Positions 39,461-46,835 of a stretch of DNA of 64,000 bases are shown here, in pieces; within the stretch, counting starts at the first letter, position 1, and every line of letters starts with the position of its first letter. The stretch is taken from positions 144,758 to 208,757 of the forward strand of contig JACDOG010000003.1 of the NCBI GenBank assembly GCA_017656305.1. The letters run 5' to 3'. Source of the stretch: Thermoanaerobacteraceae bacterium (GTDB lineage Bacteria > Bacillota > JADQBR01). The notes below the pieces were generated by a model that did no database searches, had not been told where the DNA came from, and saw only the letters and a list, made by a program, of their open reading frames with translations. The translations under genes and the position numbers were made by a program.

Positions 39461-40693
39461 ATGACCAGACCGTTAGAGGGGATCAAGATACTGGATGTAA
39501 CCACATTTTTGTCCGGCCCGTACTGTACGCTACTGCTTGGGGGGTTAGGCGCCGAGGTTATCAAGGTGGAAAATCCCCGGGGCGGTGATCCCAGCCGCAT
39601 CAGCCCGCCTTTTGCTGGGCCCAAAGGTGCTTCCGGCAGCAGGCAAACCGAGGAAGACCTGTCATTTGGTTTTTTGAAGCGGTGTCGGAACAAGAAGAGC
39701 ATTACCATCAACTTGAAAGACCCCAGAGGAAAAGAACTGTTTAAGGAACTGGCCAAAAAGGTGGACGTGGTAATGGAAAACTTTCGCCCTGGCACCATGG
39801 ACCGCCTGGGACTGGGTGCTGAAACCCTGCGGGAGCTAAACCCGCGCTTGATTTACTGTTCTCTTTCCGGATTTGGTTTGAGCGGAGCCTATGCCAAGCT
39901 TCCCGCTTTTGATATTGTCATTCAGGCCATGAGCGGTATCATGTCCATCAACGGTGACCCGGCATCGCCGCCGGTAAAAGCAGGGTTGACCCTGGGCGAC
40001 CTGGCGGGCGGCCTGTTTTCTGCCATCGGTATCTTGGCGGCACTGCAGCAGCGCCACGTGACAGGAGAAGGACAGGTAGTGGAAGTATCCATGCTGGATG
40101 CCATGATTGCCCTGCTCCTGGATGAGGCCCATGACTTCTGGGCCGGCCAGGGAAAAAGTTTGCGCATGGGTAACCGGCTGCTCCGGCTGACTCCCTTTAA
40201 TTCCTATCCAACCAAGGACGGTTTTGTGGTCATTGCGAGCGGCAATGACAAGCACTGGGAGCGCATTCTCAAGGCCATTGAGAGAGACGATTTAATCGGT
40301 GATGCCCGTTACGCCGTGCAGGCGGAGCGAACGGCCAGGGCTGATGAGGTGGACGAAATCATCACGGCCTGGACTAAAAACAGGGAAACGGAAACAGTGG
40401 TCAAACGCCTGCAGGATTTCGAAGTTCCCTGTGCACCGGTACGCGAGATGCAGGAGGTACTGCAGGATGAGGAACTGCGCAAACGGGGCACTCTTACCAG
40501 CCTGGTACATCCCACTGCCGGGTCTTTGGAGGAATATGCCAGCTGGGATATGCCGGTAAGGTTTTCCAATGCCCGGGTCGGTTTTGACCAGCCGGCCCCC
40601 CGGTTGGGCCAGCACAACAATGAAGTGTTTGGTAGTGTGCTGGGATTGACGGAAAGGGAAATCAGCCAGTTAAAAGAGCAGGGGGTAATTTAA
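39461..40693 (+). CDS. Class III (CaiB/BaiF) CoA-transferase
   Basis: 410-residue CoA-transferase of the formyl-CoA transferase/CaiB fold. It starts MTRPLEGIKILDVTTFLSGPYC and carries the family stretches ENFRPGTMDRLGLG and the SGFG loop. The catalytic aspartate follows in the region of GDLAGG. It would move CoA from an acyl-CoA to an organic acid; with the neighbouring transaminase and decarboxylase genes, a dicarboxylic acid such as glutarate is a reasonable guess but not shown. A terminator follows. Confidence 0.88.
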   Translation: MTRPLEGIKILDVTTFLSGPYCTLLLGGLGAEVIKVENPRGGDPSRISPPFAGPKGASGSRQTEEDLSFGFLKRCRNKKSITINLKDPRGKELFKELAKKVDVVMENFRPGTMDRLGLGAETLRELNPRLIYCSLSGFGLSGAYAKLPAFDIVIQAMSGIMSINGDPASPPVKAGLTLGDLAGGLFSAIGILAALQQRHVTGEGQVVEVSMLDAMIALLLDEAHDFWAGQGKSLRMGNRLLRLTPFNSYPTKDGFVVIASGNDKHWERILKAIERDDLIGDARYAVQAERTARADEVDEIITAWTKNRETETVVKRLQDFEVPCAPVREMQEVLQDEELRKRGTLTSLVHPTAGSLEEYASWDMPVRFSNARVGFDQPAPRLGQHNNEVFGSVLGLTEREISQLKEQGVI

Positions 40694-40735
40694 CCCTCCG
40701 CGTGTTAACATTAATCCAATACGGTAACGAGTTAC

Positions 40736-40759
40736 TGCCGCTTAGGCGGCTTTTTTTTA
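40736..40759 (+). terminator. Intrinsic terminator after the CoA-transferase
   Basis: GCCGC-TTAG-GCGGC stem-loop followed by eight T residues, ending the sigma-54 operon. Confidence 0.85.
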
Positions 40760-41086
40760 TGTTGTTTTCAGGCCGGAAAGCACTGCTTTCTTCAGCCCGG
40801 GGCGCTCTGGAGAAATTTCCTCAAAAAAATCGACAAATTTTTCAAAAATAAGCAGGAATTTTTGAAAAGGAGGTTGAATGTAAGATAACAATAAACCGGT
40901 CGTCAATGATGAGGAGCCAAGCTGTTTTTAAACAGGGGGTTTGTGAAAAGTTTCATTAAAAAAACTAAAAAAAATCTAAGACTTACCATGGAGGTGGTAC
41001 ATGACAGGAGCCTGACCGGGGGTTTGTTACAAGGATGTGTTGTAGCTATTGGTTTTGAAACGTGCTAAAAATTCAGGAGGTGCAAC
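40760..41086 (+). other. Long leader of transporter 1 with an inverted repeat
   Basis: No gene of normal size. It contains an 11-bp perfect inverted repeat TTTTCAAAAAT / ATTTTTGAAAA at 40839-40868 and a partial copy of the operator at 40899-40913. A 26-codon frame (ATG 40988 to TAA near 41068) lacks a ribosome binding site, and no well-spaced sigmaA promoter was identified. The AGGAGG for the transporter is at the end. Confidence 0.5.
40899..40913 (+). promoter_or_regulatory. Candidate operator upstream of transporter 1 (degenerate)
   Basis: GTCGTC-AAT-GATGAG: the right half is perfect and the left half matches 4 of 6 positions of CTCATC-NNT-GATGAG. Confidence 0.4.
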
Positions 41087-42475
41087 ATGACTACAGCTCA
41101 CTGGCTTTATGTTATTGGTGTTTTGGTTGTTGTTGCCACAATGATTTTCCGTCGTAATGTCGTTATTCCTTGTGTGCTTTTTACATTTCTTATTGGCTGG
41201 CTTTATAAGGCAAGTTTTGTCGGTGGATTGCAAGCGGTTTTCAATGCAAGTTTCACAGCTGGCAAAGGTTTATTTAGCATTTTCTTAATCATTGGTATTA
41301 TGGTGGCGTTACTGAAGGCCATCAGTAGAGAAGGCGCAGACGAGTTGATGGTTAAGCCGCTGAAGGGCGTTATGTCTACTCCATTAATCAGTTACGTGGT
41401 AATTATCATTGCCACAGTGATTATTTCATTATTTTTCTGGCCCACTCCGGCTGCTCCGCTGCTGGGTGCATTGCTGGTGCCCGCGGCAATAAGGGTAGGT
41501 TTGCCACCGATGATGGCAGCTATAGCATTGGCGCTGGCCGGTCAGGGTATGACTCTTGCTGGTGACACTATTATTCAAGGTGCACCTGGATTGACAGCTA
41601 AAGCAGCAGGTGTACCGGTTGAAATGGTTACTACCAAAGGAACTATCTTAACACTGATTGCCGGTGTGATAGCCATTGTGTTAGCCTGGATTCTGAACAG
41701 GAAAGAAATTAAGGAGTTTGATCCGGAAGCGTATGAAGCTGAGGCAGCTGCCACTGCAGAAGAAGCAGTTCAGCAAGCTGCCGGGACGCAGGCATCTGAA
41801 GGAAAAGCCAGGATATTGGCTTGGATTATGTCAATCGGTTTAATAGCTGTTATTATCTTTATGTTTGCCTTTGATATTAAGGGCGGTGACTCCTCAGCTC
41901 TTCTCGGTGGTATGGCAATTATCATCATTTCCCTTGCAGCTCTAATTAGTGACGGCGCAGGGGGACTTGACAGTGTTGCCGATTATATTGCAGAAGGTCT
42001 GGTGTTTGCTTTTAAAGTAATGGGCCCCATTATTCCTATTGCAGGCTTCTTCTTCATGGGAAGTCCGGAAACTGCTCCCGCCATTCTTGGTGAGGGTGCC
42101 CCTGGCTTCTTGTTTGATATCGGGGAAATGGTTTCCCAGGTGATTCCGGCTAACGGATTTGCTGCAGCTTTTGGTTTGCTAATCCTCGGAGCAATTACAG
42201 GTTTGGATGGCTCCGGTTTCTCCGGGCTACCAGTAGTTGGTACACTGGCCGGTGCTATGGCTGGCGGAGATGCCAACGTAGCATCTACTCTCGGTGCTAT
42301 CGGTCAAATGGGCGCCATTTGGTTTGGTGGCGGAGCATTGGTTGCTTGGAGTTCTCTGGTTGCAGTAGCCGGTATCTGTGGCGTATCTGTTCTGGACCTG
42401 GTTCGCAAGAACCTGGTACCGGTATTGACAGGACTAGTTGTTTGTACAGTATTTGGTGTATTATTCTTAATGTAA
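41087..42475 (+). CDS. Multi-pass transporter of unassigned family (paralog 1)
   Basis: 462 residues, almost wholly hydrophobic, with about eleven to twelve membrane segments and a charged mid-protein loop (residues about 205-245, rich in Glu and Ala). Striking glycine/proline-rich motifs are FFWPTPAAPLLGALLVP, GLDGSGFSGLPVVGTLAGA and GGDANVASTLGAIGQMG, suggestive of a secondary ion-coupled carrier. I cannot assign a family. It is highly similar along its whole length to the protein at 52082 at the other end of the cluster. AGGAGG precedes the ATG. It probably imports the pathway substrate. Confidence 0.75.
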   Translation: MTTAHWLYVIGVLVVVATMIFRRNVVIPCVLFTFLIGWLYKASFVGGLQAVFNASFTAGKGLFSIFLIIGIMVALLKAISREGADELMVKPLKGVMSTPLISYVVIIIATVIISLFFWPTPAAPLLGALLVPAAIRVGLPPMMAAIALALAGQGMTLAGDTIIQGAPGLTAKAAGVPVEMVTTKGTILTLIAGVIAIVLAWILNRKEIKEFDPEAYEAEAAATAEEAVQQAAGTQASEGKARILAWIMSIGLIAVIIFMFAFDIKGGDSSALLGGMAIIIISLAALISDGAGGLDSVADYIAEGLVFAFKVMGPIIPIAGFFFMGSPETAPAILGEGAPGFLFDIGEMVSQVIPANGFAAAFGLLILGAITGLDGSGFSGLPVVGTLAGAMAGGDANVASTLGAIGQMGAIWFGGGALVAWSSLVAVAGICGVSVLDLVRKNLVPVLTGLVVCTVFGVLFLM

Positions 42476-42534
42476 TCAGGTAAAACCAGGTGGAGGGGTT
42501 TATCACCCCTCCGCTTAAAATTTGCTTAACACTT

Positions 42535-42549
42535 CTCATCTATGATGAT
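42535..42549 (+). promoter_or_regulatory. Candidate operator upstream of the antiporter gene
   Basis: CTCATC-TAT-GATGAT, one mismatch from a perfect CTCATC / GATGAG palindrome with 3-bp spacer. Confidence 0.6.
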
Positions 42550-42589
42550 GATAGTATTTGGATACCACCAGTCTAAGGGAGGACAATTG

Positions 42590-43594
42590 ATGACTACTGC
42601 ACTGACCTTAATCATTAGTTTTGTCTTTATTATGGCCGGTGCCGAGCTGTTCACCAACGGGGTGGAATGGGTGGGCAAGCGTTTCGGTCTTCCGGAAGGT
42701 GCGGTGGGCAGCCTGCTGGCTGCTGTGGCCACGGCCTTGCCGGAAACCATGGTACCTATTATCGCCATTATTTTCGGCGGTGGTGCTCACGGTGAGGAGA
42801 TTGGTACCGGCGCCATTCTCGGTGCGCCGTTCATGCTGGGAACGCTGGCCTTTTGCGTTACCGGTTTGGCTGTGGTTGTTTTCTCCCGGTCGGGCAGGAG
42901 GGCGCCCAGGGTGGAGATTAACCGGAAAGTGATGTTGAGAGACCTGTCCTTTTTCTTGAAAGTTTATGCCCTTGCCATTCTAGCAGCGTTCATTCGCAGT
43001 CACCTGTTGAAGGTTGTGGTTGCCCTGGGCCTGTTTACCATGTACGGTATCTATGCCTACAAAACCATTACCGATGAAGACGAGGAAGATGAGGAAGAGG
43101 AATTACACCCGCTGTTTCTGGCCAAAAAGTCGGCCAACCCGCCTACCGGCCTGATTCTCCTGCAGGTTGCGCTGGCTATGGGAGCCATAATTTACGGTGC
43201 TCACATGTTTGTCGGCGGCCTCGAGGTGGTGGCCGAGCACCTGGGTATATCGGCATTTGTCCTGTCGGTAATTATCACCCCGGTGGCTACTGAGCTTCCG
43301 GAGAAGTTTAACAGTATTACCTGGATTCGCCAGGGCAAAGATACTTTGGCCTTAGGCAATATCACCGGGGCGATGGTGTTTCAAAGTTCTGTAATTCCGG
43401 CAATCGGTATCCTGCTAACGCCCTGGGAGTTGACTGGAGCTGCCCTCGTTAACGGTATTATGGCGTTGATCATGCCGGGAATTGTGTACTGTCTGGTGCG
43501 GTTTAAAGGTAGGTTGCATCCCCGGGTTTTAGTCAGTTCCGGATTAGTTTACGCGGTGTTTGTAGTGATGGTGCTATCCGGTTTCAAAGTATAG
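42590..43594 (+). CDS. CaCA-family sodium/calcium antiporter
   Basis: 334-residue membrane antiporter with the two inverted alpha repeats of the cation/Ca2+ exchanger family: AVATALPETMVPI near residue 44 and VIITPVATELPEKFNSI near residue 225. Each contains the ion-binding acidic residue in a P-E pair. About ten membrane helices surround an acidic cytoplasmic loop (residues 163-175, DEDEEDEEEE). ATG 42590 has GGGAGG 8 bases upstream; ATG 42542 overlaps the operator. It may supply Na+ or Ca2+ gradients for the carriers, which is inference. Confidence 0.85.
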   Translation: MTTALTLIISFVFIMAGAELFTNGVEWVGKRFGLPEGAVGSLLAAVATALPETMVPIIAIIFGGGAHGEEIGTGAILGAPFMLGTLAFCVTGLAVVVFSRSGRRAPRVEINRKVMLRDLSFFLKVYALAILAAFIRSHLLKVVVALGLFTMYGIYAYKTITDEDEEDEEEELHPLFLAKKSANPPTGLILLQVALAMGAIIYGAHMFVGGLEVVAEHLGISAFVLSVIITPVATELPEKFNSITWIRQGKDTLALGNITGAMVFQSSVIPAIGILLTPWELTGAALVNGIMALIMPGIVYCLVRFKGRLHPRVLVSSGLVYAVFVVMVLSGFKV

Positions 43595-43600
43595 TAATTG

Positions 43601-43630
43601 TTGAGTAGTCGTGCCATTTTATGGTATTAT
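43601..43630 (+). promoter_or_regulatory. SigmaA-type promoter of the FCD regulator
   Basis: TTGAGT, 18 bp, TATTAT, about 55 bp upstream of the start codon. No copy of the CTCATC palindrome was seen here. Confidence 0.5.
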
Positions 43631-43684
43631 ATTGCTGGCAAAGTGAGAAGTTTTGTATGGAAAAATTTGTAAGGAGGGGCCCTG

Positions 43685-44422
43685 ATGACCGAAAGAGAAG
43701 CGTATGAATACCAGATACTGTCCATAATCGCCGGTAAAGTGGAGCCAATTGGTGCGGGAGCGCTGAGTAAGGAACTGCGTGCTAGGAATATCAACATCAG
43801 TGAAGCTACCGTCGGCCGCATTTTAAGCGACATGGACATACAAGGGCTTACTGAAAAAATAGGTTTTCAGGGTCGCAAGCTGACCGAAAAAGGAATGGCT
43901 CATCTGGAGAAGCTGAAAAAAATAAAGAACCGGCACCTGCACAGTAGGGAACTACTGCGCCTGCTGCAGGAAAAAGGCTGCGACATGCTGCTGGAACTGC
44001 TGGTTGCCCGGCGCGCAATCGAACGTGAGATTGCCCGCCTGGCCGCTATAAACGCTACGGATGAAGAAATACAGGAGTTAATTGACATTGAAAAGCTGCA
44101 GGAAGAGCGCCAGGGTGAGTGCGGTACGTCTGCCGAGGAAGACGTGCGCTTTCACCGTGCTATTGCCAGGGCTGCCAAGAATAAGGTGCTGCAGGCAGCC
44201 ATAGAATTGATCCGTGAAGACGGGCAGCTCAGTCCCATTTTGGAATATATCCGTAAGGAAGTTCACAGTGTCATTGCTATTGACCACCGCAAAATTGTCG
44301 AGGCTATTGCCAACAGGGATCCCGAGGCTGCGGAGAAGGCCATGGTGCAGCATATTGAAAACCTGATGGCTGACGTGAAAAAATACTGCAAAAAGGAAAA
44401 AAGTGGAGACAGGCGCGGGTAA
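43685..44422 (+). CDS. FCD-domain transcription regulator with NrpR/RNase-R-type winged helix
   Basis: 245 residues. The C-terminal part (from about residue 85) is an all-helical FCD ligand-binding domain like those of FadR-type GntR regulators, with the metal/ligand segments FHRAIARAAKN and DHRKIVEAI. The N-terminal 75 residues (GALSKELRARNINISEATVGRIL...GLTEKIGFQGRKLTEKG) do not look like the usual GntR helix-turn-helix. They resemble the winged helix found in NrpR and at the start of RNase R. AGGAGGGG precedes the ATG. It likely binds the CTCATC palindromes around it and senses a pathway metabolite. Confidence 0.8.
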   Translation: MTEREAYEYQILSIIAGKVEPIGAGALSKELRARNINISEATVGRILSDMDIQGLTEKIGFQGRKLTEKGMAHLEKLKKIKNRHLHSRELLRLLQEKGCDMLLELLVARRAIEREIARLAAINATDEEIQELIDIEKLQEERQGECGTSAEEDVRFHRAIARAAKNKVLQAAIELIREDGQLSPILEYIRKEVHSVIAIDHRKIVEAIANRDPEAAEKAMVQHIENLMADVKKYCKKEKSGDRRG

Positions 44423-44546
44423 CTGGTTGATGGTACACAGGTGGTTTGTAATCAGCTACCGCAAGAGATTGAGAAAAATTAATGAAAAAAATTATCATCA
44501 GCGGAAGGATTTTTACTTTTGAAGGAGAAGTAATCAAATAAAGCCG

Positions 44547-44561
44547 CTCATGAGTGATGAG
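44547..44561 (+). promoter_or_regulatory. Candidate operator, distal copy
   Basis: CTCATG-AGT-GATGAG with an additional flanking G/C pair; one mismatch in the left arm. Confidence 0.65.
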
Positions 44562-44647
44562 CACTGATTTTTTAAAACAAAGTGAAAAAAATTATCATTA
44601 ACAGCAGGAAAATTTTTGCTGATGCTAGAATATTATACTAAGAACTC

Positions 44648-44662
44648 CTCATCCGTGATGAG
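44648..44662 (+). promoter_or_regulatory. Candidate operator, proximal copy
   Basis: CTCATC-CGT-GATGAG, perfect, extended by one more C/G pair. It lies about 8 bp downstream of a possible -10 (TATACT, 44634-44639) and just before the ribosome binding site, a position suited to repression. Confidence 0.75.
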
Positions 44663-44680
44663 GTAAAAAGGGGGGGTATG

Positions 44681-45115
44681 ATGGCAAAAGATCCGTACAA
44701 GTCGGGGTTGTTTAAGAAAAATCCCTACGCCAAAAAGGCGGATATTGCCAGCCGCCTGGTGGTGGTTTTGGATAGCAAGCTCGATAACCGGGAGTTAAAA
44801 CTGATACCGATGATTTCCCGGGCTGTCAGGAAATTTGATGTTCACGAACTGATATTCACCGATGAAAGCGAAGCCCGGCCCGGAAACGGCGTCAACAGGG
44901 TAGCTTACGGCGGTTTTGTGGAAATTGAAAGCGGTGGCGTGCTGCTTGCCGGTGACAGGCTTTACTGGAAGGGACGGTGTATCGGAGAAATTGCCGGGTT
45001 TGATGAAACCCACATGCCCAACCATTTAAATATAGTGATAAAAACGGACAAATTTGAGACAGGCCTGGAACTGGGGTTTGTCAACGGTGAGGAAATTGTT
45101 TTTAAGCAAGGTTAA
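44681..45115 (+). CDS. Conserved small protein of unknown function, first gene of the B12 cluster
   Basis: 144-residue soluble protein, probably all-beta in its C-terminal two thirds by residue pattern (alternating hydrophobics around VVLDSKLDNRELKLIPMI and NHLNIVIKTDKFETGLEL). No catalytic motif, cofactor site or membrane segment was recognised; it may belong to a DUF family (DUF6917 comes to mind, unverified). A run of G residues gives the ribosome binding site; ATG 44678 is an alternative start. It follows the double operator and precedes the flavoprotein by 58 bp, so it is likely a dedicated pathway protein. Confidence 0.7.
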   Translation: MAKDPYKSGLFKKNPYAKKADIASRLVVVLDSKLDNRELKLIPMISRAVRKFDVHELIFTDESEARPGNGVNRVAYGGFVEIESGGVLLAGDRLYWKGRCIGEIAGFDETHMPNHLNIVIKTDKFETGLELGFVNGEEIVFKQG

Positions 45116-45173
45116 TACTGTAACGCCTGCCTACTGTGACTTTCATTAATTTTAAAAATAGGAGGTATGTAAA

Positions 45174-46457
45174 ATGGCAAAAGTTGTTGTTGTTGGTGGC
45201 GGTTGGGCCGGTTGTGCGGCAGCCCTGTCTGCAGCAAAAGCCGGTGCCGAGGTGACTCTGCTTGAGAGAACGGACATGCTGCTGGGTACTGGTTTAGTCG
45301 GCGGGATCATGCGTAACAACGGCCGGTTTGTTGCCACGGAAGAAGCAATTGCCATGGGTGGCAACGAGATTTTTGAAGCGGTAGATAAGGTGGCGCGTCA
45401 CAAAAACATCGAGTTTCCCGGCCACAAGCATGCTACGCTTTATGACGTATCCAAAATCGAACCGGCAATCAAAGAGGTTCTGCTGAATGCGGGAGTTGAA
45501 ATTAAGTTTGAAGCACGGGCAAAAGATGTAGAATTGGATGAAAACAAGAAAATCACCGGTGTGGTACTGCAGGACGGTGAGGTTGTCAAGGGCGACGTAT
45601 TTGTAGAGGCCACGGGAACTGCAGGGCCTCCCGGAAACTGTTCCAAATACGGCAACGGCTGTGCCATGTGCGTGCTACGCTGCCCCACTTTCGGCGGCAG
45701 GGTGAGTATCGCAGCCAAGGCCGGTGTCAAAGAGATTATGGGTAAAAAAGGCGACGGCAGTATCGGTGCCATGAGCGGTTCCTGCAAACTGCACAAGGAG
45801 TCTCTGGCTGATGAGATAGTCGAAAAGCTCAATGAAACAGGGGTATGTGTGGTACCAATCCCCGAACACCTGCAGAAAAAAGGCGCTCTCGGCATGAAGG
45901 CATGCCAGCAGTACGCTCTCAAAGAATTTGCCGAAAACGTGATACTTTTGGATACCGGCCATGCGAAGCTGATGACACCGTTCTACCCGCTGGAAACCTT
46001 GCGGCAGATTCCGGGATTTGAAAATGCCCGTTTTGAAGACCCGTATGCCGGTGGTAAAGGCAACTCTATCCGTTACCTGGCAATTTCGCCGCGTAACAAC
46101 CAGTTGAAGGTGGAAGGCGTGGAGAACCTCTTCTGTGCCGGCGAGAAAGCAGGCCTCCTGGTAGGACATACGGAAGCAATTGTTACTGGTCTGCTGGCGG
46201 GACACAACGCCGTCAGATATGCCGTGGGAGAGGAGCTGCTGACTATCCCCACTGAACTGGCTATTGGTGATGCCATTGCTTACGTCGGCGACCAGATGCG
46301 TACAGAAGAGGGCATCAAGTACAAGTACACCTTCTCCGGTTCAGTTTACTTCGAGCGTATGAAGAAGGAAAATCTCTATACAACCGACGTGGAGGAAATT
46401 AAAGCTAGAGTAGACAAAGCAGGACTGACTGGTATCTACAACCAGAAGCTTGTCTAG
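45174..46457 (+). CDS. FAD-dependent oxidoreductase with a four-cysteine cluster
   Basis: 427 residues. The N-terminal dinucleotide fold VVVVGGGWAGCAAALSAAKAGAEVTLLER binds FAD, and the C-terminal FAD motif is around NLFCAGEKAGLLVGHTEA, a layout like the MnmG/TrmFO and FAD-dependent dehydrogenase groups. An unusual cluster Cys156, Cys163, Cys166, Cys170 (GNCSKYGNGCAMCVLRCP) could hold an Fe-S cluster or disulfide relay. It probably oxidises an amine, imine or hydroxy intermediate in the B12 pathway. The substrate is unknown. GGAGG precedes the ATG. Confidence 0.8.
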   Translation: MAKVVVVGGGWAGCAAALSAAKAGAEVTLLERTDMLLGTGLVGGIMRNNGRFVATEEAIAMGGNEIFEAVDKVARHKNIEFPGHKHATLYDVSKIEPAIKEVLLNAGVEIKFEARAKDVELDENKKITGVVLQDGEVVKGDVFVEATGTAGPPGNCSKYGNGCAMCVLRCPTFGGRVSIAAKAGVKEIMGKKGDGSIGAMSGSCKLHKESLADEIVEKLNETGVCVVPIPEHLQKKGALGMKACQQYALKEFAENVILLDTGHAKLMTPFYPLETLRQIPGFENARFEDPYAGGKGNSIRYLAISPRNNQLKVEGVENLFCAGEKAGLLVGHTEAIVTGLLAGHNAVRYAVGEELLTIPTELAIGDAIAYVGDQMRTEEGIKYKYTFSGSVYFERMKKENLYTTDVEEIKARVDKAGLTGIYNQKLV

Positions 46458-46487
46458 AAATAACCTGAATTAATTGATAGATGGGCC

Positions 46488-46545
46488 GCCCGAATCCGTG
46501 AAACTTCATCTCCCCCCCCCCGTTAAAAATTTTTACGGGTTCGGG
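46488..46545 (+). repeat. Imperfect inverted repeat enclosing a C10 tract
   Basis: CCCGAATCCGT (46488-46498) and ACGGGTTCGGG (46535-46545) pair with one G-U. Between them is a run of ten C residues at 46512-46521. It could be an attenuator hairpin or a slippage-prone tract; an assembly error in the run is also possible. Confidence 0.55.
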
Positions 46546-46559
46546 TGAGCCGACACATC

Positions 46560-46574
46560 CTCATCTATGATGAG
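46560..46574 (+). promoter_or_regulatory. Candidate operator upstream of the aminomutase genes
   Basis: CTCATC-TAT-GATGAG, perfect palindrome, 19 bp before the GTG start at 46593. Confidence 0.75.
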
Positions 46575-46592
46575 TGAGGGGAGGCGCAAACA

Positions 46593-46820
46593 GTGAGTGC
46601 GGTGTTTCCGAAAGTAATGGATGCGCTGGATATTGAAACCTTTTTGGTTTGTAAAAGTGAGGCTGAAGGTAAGGAGCTAGCGCTTCAGCTGGTCAAGGAT
46701 ATGGGTATTCGGGATGCCGATGTGGTTTTTATTCAGTATAAGGGTCCTGGCGCAAGGGTGAGAGTTAGGGGTTATATGCATAGACCTGGGGTCAGCTACG
46801 GCTGGCTGCAAGAAAGCTAG
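46593..46820 (+). CDS. Free-standing aminomutase dimerisation-like small subunit
   Basis: 75-residue protein. Its segment KSEAEGKELALQLVKDMGIRDADVVFIQYKGPGARVRVRGYM follows the same pattern as the domain that, in D-ornithine 4,5-aminomutase OraE, links the barrel to the B12 domain (there: hydrophobic strand, helix with EFAAIEFAKKMNL, strand, then RIELKGRV). I therefore read it as the dimerisation domain encoded as its own subunit. The start is GTG 46593 with GGGGAGG upstream. It lies 15 bp before the mutase gene, so the two products probably form one complex. The assignment is by memory of the family and needs a profile search. Confidence 0.6.
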   Translation: MSAVFPKVMDALDIETFLVCKSEAEGKELALQLVKDMGIRDADVVFIQYKGPGARVRVRGYMHRPGVSYGWLQES

Positions 46821-46835
46821 AGAGGGGGTGGGCTA

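Larger units (their letters stand above)
44482..44662 (+). repeat. Diverged tandem duplication (about 101 bp unit) upstream of 44681
   Basis: The 17-mer TGAAAAAAATTATCATY occurs at 44483 and again at 44583. The operator palindrome occurs at 44547 and again at 44648, so both landmarks recur at 100-101 bp. The sequence between has drifted. The result is two operators in one control region, in a 258-bp gap that holds no gene. Confidence 0.65.

Noticed and set aside
40988..41068. Possible 26-codon leader peptide before transporter 1
   Set aside because: No ribosome binding site, no regulatory codon run, and no similar frame before the paralogous transporter at 52082.
43070..43110. GATGAGG within the antiporter gene as another operator
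   Set aside because: It lies in an acidic coding run (GAT/GAG/GAA codons) with no left half-site.
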